This document shows positions 47,001 to 57,900 of a stretch of 64,000 nt of DNA, piece after piece. The notes beneath the pieces were generated by a model that made no database searches, was not told the origin of the DNA, and was given only the letters and a program-made list of their open reading frames with translations. Each line of letters opens with the position of its first letter. Positions within the stretch are counted from its first letter, which is position 1. The stretch spans positions 16,326,931 to 16,390,930 of the forward strand of contig OZ020255.1 of the NCBI GenBank assembly GCA_963971285.1. The letters run 5' to 3'. Made by a program: the position numbers and the translations under genes. Source of the DNA: Astropecten irregularis (taxonomy: Eukaryota; Echinodermata; Asteroidea; Paxillosida; Astropectinidae).

Positions 47001-47150
47001 TCTGTTTATTCACAGACGCCCCTGATAGCGGGTAACATTCTGCTCATGAAACAGTCGTATTCATAAAATTGTTACATTTTTTACCTATATACATAATTTC
47101 TGTTTATTCACAGACACCCCTGATAGCGGGTAACATTCTGCTCATGAAAC
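44029..47150 (+). repeat. array of about 18 copies of a conserved 40-50 bp exon-like block
   Basis: The core begins right after a (T/C)TTCACAG acceptor-like sequence and reads ACGCCCCTGATAGCGGGTAA, then CATTCTGCTCATGAAACAG. Cores start at 44076, 44142, 44192, 44258, 44324, 44390, 45422, 45532, 45601, 45694, 46637, 46706, 46772, 46841, 46907, 47016 and 47114, with a partial at about 44030. Some are exact 66-bp tandem units (44192-44455). Others are separated by unrelated sequence of 60 bp to 1 kb, so the block is conserved while its surroundings are not. In the plus frame the core reads TPLIAGNILLMKQ, usually followed by SYS or SHYS and a stop. Function unknown. Confidence 0.75.
44627..44800 (+). 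repeat. about 175-bp direct duplication, right copy
   Basis: Second copy of 43846-44020. The pair brackets the first cluster of exon-like blocks, as if a segment had been duplicated around it. Confidence 0.85.
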
Positions 47151-47509
47151 AGTCTTCTTCGAAAAAAATATCACTTCAACAGTTGTTGTGTTGTCTTTGA
47201 TATCACACACTCTTATAATTATCAAATGTCAATATTTGAAGTTTCCTTTAGGGGAGTTTGGCACTGCACATCAATTTATTTTTTAGTTAATTGGCGATGG
47301 TTTTATAAGCGGTAAGATTTTTGTTTAATTCAAGCAAATACTGTCGAAGCTGGCGAAGCTGATGGGTGAAGTCTTGTAACTGAAAACCAGTCCTGTGATT
47401 TGCGGTCATGCGTGCCATGGCGTTGAACACTGAGGCGAAATATCTGACAAGATGTCCACTGAATGATACAAACTTGAGTAAACTATAATTATACTGAAGG
47501 AGAGTGCCT

Positions 47510-49990
47510 TTCGTGAAGAAGACTGATTTTCCTGAAGAAGACTGATTTTCCTGAAGAAGACTTATTTCATGATGAAGGAGGCTGATTTTCTTGAAAGAGA
47601 CTACTTTGCGTGAGGAAGACTTCTTTTCCTGAACTTGCTTTCACGAAGAAGACTGGTTTTCCTGAAGAAGAGTGCCTCGCTTTCGAGAGGGAAACTTTTC
47701 GTGAAGGGGACTGATTTCACGACTGAAGAAGACTGGTTTTCATGATGGAGACTGGTTTTCATGAAGGAGATTGGTTTTCAAGATGGAGACTGATTTTCAT
47801 GAAGGAGACTGATTTTCATGAGGGAGAGTGGTTTTCATGAGGGAGACTGGTTTTCTTGAAGGAGACTGGTTTTCATGAAGAAGACTGGTTTTGATGAGGG
47901 AGACTGATTTTTATGAAGGAGACTGGTTTTCATGAAGGAGACTGATTTTCATGAAGGAGACTGGTTTTCAAGATGGAGACTGGTTTTCATGATGGAGACT
48001 GGTTTTCATGACTGAGACTGGTTTTCATGACTGAGACTGGTTTTCTTGAAGGAGACTGGTTTTCTTGAAGGAGACTGGTTTTCATGAAGAAGACTGGTTT
48101 TCTTGAAGGAGACTGGTTTTCATGAGGGAGACTGATTTTCATGAAGGAGACTGGTTTTCTTGAAGGAGACTGGTTTTCATGAAGAAGACTGGTTTTCATG
48201 AGGGAGACTGATTTTCATGAAGGAGACTGGTTTTCATGAAGGAGACTGATTTTCATGAAGGAGACTGGTTTTCAAGATGGAGACTGGTTTTCATGATGGA
48301 GACTGGTTTTCATGACTGAGACTGGTTTTCTTGAAGGAGACTGGTTTTCTTGAAGGAGACTGGTTTTCATGAAGAAGACTGGTTTTCAAGATGGAGACTG
48401 GTTTTCATGATGGAGACTGGTTTTCATGAAGGAGACTGGTTTTCATGAAGGAGACTGGTTTTCATGAAGGAGACTGGTTTTCATGATGGAGACTGGTTTT
48501 CATGATGGAGACTGGTTTTCATGATGGAGACTGGTTTTCAAGATGGAGACAGGTTTTCATGAATGAGACTGGTTTTCAAGATGGAAACTGATTTTCATGA
48601 AGGAGACTGATTTTCATGATGGAGACTGGTTTTCATGATGGAGACTGATTTTCTTGAAGGAGACTGGTTTTCATGATGGAGACTGGTTTTCATGAAGGAG
48701 ACTGGTTTTCATGAAGAAGACTAGTTTTCATGAAGGAGACTAGTTTTCATGAAGGAGACTGGTTTTCAAGATGGAGACTGCAGGTTTTCTTGAAGAAGAC
48801 TGGTTTTCATGATGGAGAGTGGTTTTCATGATGGAGACTGGTTTTCATGAAGGAGACTGGTTTTCATGATGAAGACTAGTTTTCATGAAGGAGACTGGTT
48901 TTCAAGATGGAGACTGGTTTTCTTGAAGAAGACTGGTTTTCATGATGGAGAGTGGTTTTCATGATGGAGACAGGTTTTCATGAAGGAGACTGATTTCATG
49001 AAAGAGACTGGTTTTCATGAAGGAGACTGGTTTTCATGAAGGAGACTGATTTTCATGAAGGAGACTGGTTTTCATGATGGAGACTGGTTTTCATGATGGA
49101 GACTGGTTTTCAAGATGGAGACAGGTTTTCATGAATGAGACTGGTTTTCAAGATGGAGACTGATTTTCATGAAGGAGACTGATTTTCATGATGGAGACTG
49201 GTTTTTATGATGGAGACTGATTTTCTTGAAGGAGACTGGTTTTCATGATGGAGACTGGTTTTCATGAAGGAGACTGGTTTTCATGAAGAAGACTAGTTTT
49301 CATGAAGGAGACTGGATTTCAAGATGGAGACTGCAGGTTTTCTTGAAGAAGACTGGTTTTCATGATGGAGAGTGGTTTTCATGATGGAGACTGGTTTTCA
49401 TGAAGGAGACTGGTTTTCATGAAGAAGACTAGTTTTCATGAAGGAGACTGGTTTTCAAGATGTAGACTGGTTTTCTTGAAGAAGACTGGTTTTCATGATG
49501 GAGAGTGGTTTTCATGATGGAGACAGGTTTTCATGAAGGAGACTGATTTCATGAAAGAGACTGGTTTTCATGAAGGAGACTGGTTTTCATGAAGGAGACT
49601 TATTTTCATGAAGGAGACTGGTTTTCATGAAGGAGACTGATTTTCATGAAGGAGACTGATTTTCATGAAGGAGACTGGTTTTCATGAAGGAGACTGATTT
49701 TCATGAAGGAGACTGATTTTCATGAAGGAGACTGATTTTCATGAAGGAGACTGATTTTCATGAAGGAGACTGGTTTTCATGAAGGAGACTGATTTTCATG
49801 ATGGAGACTGGTTTTCAAGATGGAGACTGGTTTTCATGAAGAAGACTGGTTTTTAAGATGGAGACTGGTTTTCATGATGGAGACTGGTTTTCATGATGGA
49901 GACTGATTTTCTTGAGGGAGACTGCATTGTTTTCATGAAGGAGACTGGTTTTCATGAAGGAGACTGATTTCAAGAAGAATACTGATTTTG
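47510..49990 (+). repeat. 2.5-kb minisatellite, 19-bp unit, about 130 copies
   Basis: Unit TGAAGGAGACTGGTTTTCA with variants at a few positions (GATGG, GAAGA, GAGGG, GACTG; CATGA, CTTGA, CAAGA). Higher-order structure is visible: a segment at about 47880-48040 recurs 304 bp (16 units) downstream, and the stretch marked by GAGACAGG recurs 572 bp apart (48541 and 49113). Long minus-strand frames arise because 3x19 is in frame. Confidence 0.95.
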
Positions 49991-51320
49991 GAAGACTTTG
50001 TTAAGGAGATTTTGTTGAAAAGGAACCATGACATGTTGCTGTGAAGAGGAGACATCCACATGTGGTTTACTCGACAAGTCGTTGAAGTATTTAGTACAAA
50101 ATCCACACAATGTCAACTTTCCCGACACGAGCAATCAACTGTCTTTGGGGGCTACAGTATGTGCATTTGCTATTTGGTTGAATGAAATGTAATGTAAGAC
50201 TTCTTTATTTAAAAAAGTTATAAATTACAGGAAGAAACTTAGCCATAAAAACATTTTCGGAAACACAAAAGTTACTGTAAAAGTTTGGTTCCCAATCATT
50301 AAGCGCTTTATGGCACCACATCAGTTGAGGGTAATAATTCAAAGGATAGTATTGCGAAAATCAAAAAGGTATTCCTATAGTCAGGTCACAACCACGGAAT
50401 AAAATGTTTATTTGACTTGCTAATTCTAACTCTAATTCAGAATAGCCGAAGTTATTTTGATCCACAATAGCGTTTGAAGCAGACACAAATCTTCAGAATG
50501 TAGAAGGTAGCTACACAAAAGAAGGTGTTACTTTAGTAAAGTCGAAAAGTTCTTCCATTATAGCCAAATGGATGCTGGAGAGAGGTTACAATGAATTCAT
50601 TTAGCCCAAGCCTACAATTAATCCTGGCGTCGGTCAAAAGGTCATTCGGAAACAAAGCACGGCATGGCCCAGTCCAATCTTTGGTCCAAAGTGTGGGTAT
50701 AGAAGGAATGTCTGAGATTCATTCATAATCACGCCCTATTCATCACTCTGAATACATTATAAGTGTTATAAGTATGACGCGTGATTGACACGCGCAAGGC
50801 ACGTGTCAAACTCATGAATATTCACACAAATCCTATTCTAGTTCACCAATCAGTCAGCATTCCTTCATCGCACAGGTGTTAGGGCGGGGCTGGGATGTGT
50901 TTATGATTGGATTTACAAGAAGTTGATAAAAAAAATTGGTCGAGACAGAAAAACAAGCACATGTCAAGTGTGTACAAAAATAGACACAATTAATGTTGAT
51001 GATGTTTTGTGAAAGAATTAGTGTTATGTGACGCGACATATCATGCGATGTAAATAAATGTCAAAGTAATTCCAATAAAAAAGTTGAACACACAAAATTG
51101 TGGAAACTTGTCACAGCTGCGTTTGTAAATTGTTTCTCGATTTATGTTATTTCCGACGGATTAGGTTCATGTCCTTATTATAGGGTTTCGCTGACGATTT
51201 ATTTGATTTTTAATGTGAAAAATTGTTTGAGTTAAGGGGAAGGGGTTACTTTTTTTACTTGTGAATAATAAAATCCACTCACCTCGGGCACGAATCCGTT
51301 CGTGCGAGCAGGGTTTTTAA
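49991..51320. other. non-coding stretch after the minisatellite
   Basis: No supported gene or clear repeat. Contains GC-rich and CCAAT/GGGCGGGGC-like words at about 50765-50895 that could be promoter fragments, with no attached exon I can identify. Confidence 0.4.
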
Positions 51321-51870
51321 GACTTACCGAATCTTGCTTGAATCCTTACCGTCTCAGTCATTCGACAAAAACACACACAAATTTAGTTCACAAAAGTTCA
51401 GTTCAATTCAGTTCACTGAATTTTGGCGAAACTACAGTCATTTCTTTGAAAGTTTGAGTCTTGGTTTCTTGCTTGAATCTTGAATCCTTACCGTCTCAGT
51501 CATTCGACAAAAACACACACAAATCCCATATCGTCAATCAGATCATGCGACAAATGTTCATTTTAAGTCCACAAAAGTTCAGTTCACTGATTTCTGACGA
51601 AATACAGTCATTTCTGTGAAAGCTTTGAATCTTTGTTAATTCTTGCTTGAATCTTGAATCCTTACAGTCAATATCAGATAATGCGACAAATGTTCATTTT
51701 TGTTCAGTTCACAGAAGTTCAGTTCACACAAGTGCAATCACAGTGACTCGGAGTGTTTCATAATTAACTGAAGTGCTGAAGTTTTATCACAGAGGAAACA
51801 ATTTCTGATGTATCGTGGTTTCAATAATTCAGTTTCATTTTTCATATTTCGCGAAGGTTCAGTTCACACA
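51320..51870 (+). repeat. imperfect tandem repeats rich in AGTTCA
   Basis: Units of about 150 bp begin with TTGCTTGAATCYTTACCGTC / CTCAGTCATTCGACAAAAAC (about 51331, 51471, 51642). Each contains clustered AGTTCA hexamers. Confidence 0.65.
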
Positions 51871-54436
51871 AAAACTGAAAATAGTTTGTAAAAGTTCCAT
51901 AAAAAAAAAAGAAGTTCTCAAAATCTTAGTTGAAAAAAAGAAAATCAGTTCGCAAACTGAGTTCAATTCAACTGTTCAACTCACTCGGTTGTTGAAAATA
52001 AAGTCAAATAAAAAAATTAGTGAATATAAAAAAAAACCCACTTTGGACAAAGTTTCTTCAAAGTCTTCTTTCTGATGATTCGAAGAAAATAATTTAAAAA
52101 GAAGAAAAAAGTCAAATCAGAGAGTTAGTTAGTGTAGTGAAATAATGGATGACGAGCAACCCTTGCAATATTGAAGAATCCCAAGAAACAATGTGTGTCA
52201 CGAGAAGACGGTCCGTGGAACTTGGAAGCGAGATGGCGGGCAGTGTGGAGTTATCCCCGGGACGAGATGAGCACCATCAAGGAGGAAATCAGCGAGATGA
52301 GGTCGGTAGATTGCTCCGTCGTTCGGAGGAAAACATCTCCCAGAAGAATTGAAGTCGTGCATGCTTCGGTGATAGTTCATTCCATGAGTTTAAACACTCA
52401 CGAAACAGTTCAGAATGTCAGCAAATTCCAGTACTAACTGATCCGAAGGAAAGATGCGGTCTGCATGCCGTCCATACAAATCACAGAGCCCGTGGACCCG
52501 AGGCGTTTTCCCCGGTCCGACACGAGCGTGAACCGTTCCAAAAATGAGTGGCATAAAAGTCAGTATTCGCGGTTTGCAGACGAGAATGCATCCTCCAGAA
52601 TTGATATCCTTCTCCGACTGAAGTTCTGTCTTATTTCAAACAAATTCAGACTCCAAAGAGCAGTTCAGTACGTTGTCAAATTCCACCAAATAAGTCCAGC
52701 ATTAAAAGACAGCCTACCGTCCGTGTAAGCGAGAGAGTCATGGCCAGCAGGGCAAGAAGTTTACCCGGCAAGACTGCGCCCAGCACCGGTCCAAGAAATT
52801 GATGGAATAAGTGTCTTTCCGCTCCCTCCAAGATGGTAATATCATCCAGAAGAGTAAACAGTCTTGTGTGGAATTGAAAAGGCAAACTTCCTCTCGGTTA
52901 GGCTCGGTTTTCCGGTCGTGAAATTAGGATGAATTTGCCTTGCAAAACTTGAGCTAACGAGCGCATTTCAGTTCATGATGTTCACTCCAGATGAAGAAGC
53001 GCGGTAAATACAACGTGATTAAAACGAACCACGTGTAGACGCGCACGACAGAAAATGGCGGATGCACCTCTTCATTTTCATAAGTTAAGTAAAGGCCACA
53101 TGACTGTCATATATTAATCCGCTCGGTGTTTTCATAGCAATTATCACGATTTAAAAGATGAAATTTGACATTTGCATCCTTTATTTCCTAGAAACATGAA
53201 TAAAATAATCACCTAATTTAATTCTGAACTACGATAATCATGTTTTTCAGTTTGATTGACAAGCTCTATTTTCGCAGTCACTATAAGAAGGAACTATGAG
53301 GCTCAGAAAAAAAATAGCGACGGTAATTGGTCCGAAAAGGTGTCAAAAAATGCGAGTAGGAGGAGCCTAATGAGGCAGAATCCGAATCTATTTGGATACG
53401 GCTTGAAATCTCTATTCAAACGTGTGAATCGGGTAGTGGCCGGCTTCGTGCAGTGATTTTGAGCCATAGCCAAGATTTTTGAAAATGGCTTGGCGTGTCA
53501 CCGTCATTAAGCTTATGATTCATTATGCAGGTGAGAGTTGTATTATGCATTGGAGTTTCTGGTAAAAAGGAAAACCTTGGACTAGTTGTTGTGGACCGAC
53601 AAAATCAATGGTAAAACTAATTTACTGATTCACCGCGACCGTATGTCGTACTAACCGTGCAGTGGCGTCTGAAACTGCCGCTTAGTGGCCACTCAGCGGG
53701 TTTGGACCGCTAACAAGTCGAATGGGAGCAGTTCCTGACTTACATAATTTTTACCTATGGAGTTTTCATGCAATGTGTACATAATTTTCCCCAATGTCCT
53801 TTTGTCTGTAACCAACTTGATACCAGTTTTCTTGAAGCAACCCTCCATGTTCAAAACAATGTAGGTAATTATTTTTTCCTTACCAAAGTGCAAATGAACA
53901 AAACGTTAATTACCCAACTAATACATTCTCCTGTTGCAGGTCAAGTTGTGCGTGTTCACGGTATAGGGTGGGTCCCGTCGGGGAACTCTGCCTCAATTGA
54001 AAAAAAAGGGTGCACCACAATATAATAATAAATAGCTCAAAATCAATGTGCCGAGCTATTTATCATTATTCTGTGTATCCTCAAAATAATGTGTTTTTTT
54101 TTAAATACGTTTTTTTTTTTTTGGGGGGGGGGGGGTTGAGGGGTCATGATGCAATTAATATTGTTTAATTATGACTGGTTATCACAAACTGGTCTTTTCC
54201 AAACAGTCTTGATAAGCGGCATTGTCCTCCAATTCAGGACTAGACTCATCTTCATCCGGTTGTCATTTTCTTCATCCGATATCATATATCGTCATTGTCT
54301 TCCTCCGTTTCGGAGGCCGAATAATTTTTCCCAGACTCTTCCTCACCAGACTGTGGAGACTCATGCACTTTCACAGCTTTCTGTTTCCGAATCTTGAAAT
54401 CAGCGCTTTTTAAATTCGTTTCATAGTTATCTGGGC
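51871..54436. other. non-coding stretch with chance frames
   Basis: Open frames at 52149-52728 lack splice-consistent partners or a recognisable family. 54105-54135 is a T run followed by a G run. A degenerate acidic frame on the minus strand at about 54190-54420 is treated as a finding. Confidence 0.4.
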
Positions 54437-54690
54437 TTATAGACTGCTCATTTTGCTTATCGACTGCTCATTTTGCTCACTGACTTGCTTATTTTGCTCA
54501 TTCTGCTTAGCGACTGCTCAATTTGCTTATCGACTTGCTCATTCTGCTTATTGACTTGCTTATTTTGCTTATCGACTTGCTCATTCTGCTAATTGACTTG
54601 CTCATTTTGCTTATCGACTTGCTCATTCTGCTAATTGACTTGCTCATTTTGCTCACTGCTCATGGACCGTTGCTCATTTTTGCTCACTGC
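54437..54690 (+). repeat. minisatellite of TGCTCATTYTGCTTATCGAC-type units
   Basis: Units of about 18-36 bp alternate TTGCTCATTCTGC and TTATYGAC. The (LLIDLLIL)n frame is a by-product. It lies within 250-500 bp of the NDUFA10 start codon. Confidence 0.85.
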
Positions 54691-54926
54691 TCATTTCCCC
54701 AGCTACATACTGTACAAGCTGATGAGAAGCAAAATCGCTACAGTTTGCTACTACTTTGTCGATAGAGGGCGCTCTGTAAAGGAGACTCGTTTGCTCGTTT
54801 GCTGCATACGGAGACCATCTTCCGTTGATTCTGGTTTCGTGACTGAGTAGAATGATCAACTTTTTCAGTCATTTACACATCCTAAGTTGACCCAGAAAGT
54901 AAATCACGGTGAATCGAGGAAATACC

Positions 54927-57900
54927 ATGGTTTTCCACATCTGCAGGATCGGCCTGCGACGGGGCGGACAACTGAAAATGTCTGTCGCTAAGTTGGGCAT
55001 GTGTGGTACCGGTGGATTGGCACCACAGATACTCAAAATGGCGCCCGCATTGCAGGTAATAATTCACAGATTTTACATTAAACATTTAGGCCTACTTCCC
55101 TGTTTTTGATTCTGCTTGTTTAGATGACCGAGAAAATAAACACTGTGTTACTGTGCTTGTCATGCTCATTCCTCAGACCTTCTTAATAATGTTAAATCAG
55201 TTCACATGGGAAGAATTCCACTGACGACCATCACTTGTGAATTGTGCACAACTCTATCTATGGCATTAAACATGATAGGCCCCCCTATAGGCCTATGCCC
55301 AGCAAGAGGGCGTACATATAGTTATGGCTGCTGCTGCATTCATCAGTGTAGCCTAGGTCAAATACCCCTTTTAAAACTCACTTTTCAGATTTGCTACATC
55401 CTGTGTTGTACAGCTGATCATCATAAATTGTGTCCAGTAAGGTAGTCACGATGATCATATTCATATTCATAACCCTTGCCCGGCCTTGCCTTGGTCTGAC
55501 ATGGGGACTGAGAACTAGGCCTACATGTATGTCAGACCAGGGGCCATTTTTATGGCGCTGCTAATTAGCACAAATTTGCTAAGCATTACATTTCTGTCTT
55601 AAAACAGGGTTAACATTAACTAAATTTCCATGTGTTATGTATCGCTTGTGATTGTTTTTTGGCTGTTGTTCACTGACCGTGAATATCAAATGAAATTTTT
55701 AACAGTGGTTTGATTTATTGGGCAAGACATTTTTGTGCTAAGCAAACTAAGGTCCCAGTCCCCATGTCATACCAAGGGTTACAATCATCGTAACTACCAG
55801 TAAGATAACCCTTAAATTCTTTTTCTGTAATGGCAAGCCTTGAATGAAGGCCACAGAGGCCATGGCCTTCGTTGTCCTGGTTCTTGGCCTTGGTGCCCCC
55901 ATCAAATATTTCCATAGACACTATGATTTTCCAATGGAAGTGCCCCTTGCAATGGAAAAGTGGCCTTGCCCCTTTCAGAACCAAATTCAAGGCCTGTAGT
56001 GGTCATCAGTGGAATTCTTTCCCATTAATTTTTCTAAACAAAATTTGAAATATATCTTATTCTCAAATTTCCCTTTCAACATTTTTCTTTTCTTTAGCAA
56101 CCGTGCCAAGGTATGGCCTCCTCCAAAAGAAGCCCCTGGGGGGAGATTTTTGGCTACAAGTTCATGGACAAGTTTGACGACAACAGTAAGATCATCGTGG
56201 TGGAAGGCAACATTGGTTGCGGAAAAAGCCAGTTCAGCAAGGAGCTTGCCGACAAGATGGGGATGAAACACGTCCCCGAGGCCCACATACACTACCTTGA
56301 TGAGCTAGAACTTGGAAAGGGCAAGAAGTACGACCCCAAATATATTGGTAAGTTACTCAAATGACAGTCATCGGGGATTTGTCAGCCCTAGCGGTTGATG
56401 CTCTTGTGCTGAGGATAGGCCTCTGTGAGGTGCTGTGGCCTAGTGGTCTGGCGTGTTGTACTCTAGGTCTTGTGGTCAATCTACAGATTGTGGGTTCGAA
56501 TCCAGCCATGGGCTAGTGGTGCTTGCGTCCTTGGGCAAGATGCTTGTCACATTATTGCTCCTCTTCACCCAGGAGTAAATGGGTAGAGATGGCTTTGTGC
56601 TTGATTAGCCTTTGTGCCCCCCTTATGCTAGCAGCCGGGGCTGTATACTCCCCAGGGAGTTGATGGTTTCAGGAATGTTAATGTACAATCTCCCAAATGT
56701 ACATAATTATGTATCTGTATTCATTTACACGAATGATGTGTTGCTGTAACAAGGGGTATTTTGTTACAATCCAGCCCCAACTTCAAAGACTGGCCCTAAA
56801 TATTGAGCTCTGGGGTCAATTTCATAGAGCTGCTTAAGCACAAAATTTGCTTAAGCATGCAAAGTCTTCCGTTGATCAAATAGGATTATTACCAACCAAA
56901 TTTCCATGTGATGTTTACTGCTTGTGAATTGTATTTAGCCATTGTTTGCTGAGCACAACATTCACAAGGAGTTTTGGCTGGCATATTGATTTTATTTCAA
57001 TATTTACCAAGGTTTTGGTGCTTAAGCAAATTTTGGTTGTTAAGCAGCTCTATAAAATTGGCCCCTGGTTTGAGTGACCCAAATTGCTTTCGGTTTTCCT
57101 AAATATGCAGGGAATGTTTCGTTGGAGCGATTCTACAAGGACCCTTTTGATAAGGATGGCCACTCGTTCCGCTTCCAGCTCATGATGTACGCCATGAGAT
57201 TCAGGCAGTACGCCGACGTCCTAGAACATCTTCTGACAACAGGTAGGCCCACCATACCAAATATTACCTTGTGACTGCACTTGGGTAAGGGTGGATCTAA
57301 ATAGCGGCTATGGCTACACAAGTTGGTCGGCAGTGAAGCAAAGGCTTCAGCCACTGTGTGTGTTAAAAATACCCTTGGAATGACTCATAGTCATAGCCGT
57401 AGTCTTAGCCGCTAATTTATATCTTGACTAATCTGAGCCGTAGCCGTAGTCTTAGTCGCTAATTTAAATCTTGATTAATCTGAGCCGTAGCCGTAGTTTT
57501 AGTCATTAATTAAAATCTTGACTGGATCTGTATTCAGGACAAGGTCTGGTCATGGAGCGTTCAGTGTACAGTGACTTCGTCTTCATGGAGGCTATGTTCA
57601 AGATGGGATATTTCAGACGTGCATGTAAGTATGCTGTAAATTATGGATTCAACACAAGGGATAAACAAATGGCTTCCCCAACAAGAATAAATGATCTTAA
57701 TTATGCTTAACTCTAACCCTCTGCACCTACCACACAAGGTGACAATTACATGGATCTGCAAAGCACAAACATTTCTTTCCCAATAAAACAAACCAGCATT
57801 AAATATTCCATATGATATTCATGTTCAGCGAACATCAGCCAAAGAACAATCACAAGTGATACACAACAAATGGACATTTGGTTGTTAATCCTGTTTTTAT

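Noticed and set aside
44029-47150. CRISPR-like repeat/spacer array
   Set aside because: The host is a eukaryote with spliced genes. Spacers range from 0 to about 1 kb and many units are directly tandem, so the regular spacing of a CRISPR array is absent.
47987-48199. Minus-strand frame MKTSLLHENQSPSRKPVS repeated
   Set aside because: It is a by-product of the 19-bp minisatellite (57 bp is 19 codons). Variants introduce stops elsewhere in the same array.
52149-52728. Possible gag-like or coiled-coil protein (frames with DEMSTIKEEISEMRS)
   Set aside because: The frames are short and overlapping. There are no downstream polymerase motifs, no long terminal repeats and no splice-consistent extension.
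54523-54765. Frame with (LLIDLLIL)n as a membrane protein
   Set aside because: It is a translation of a simple minisatellite.
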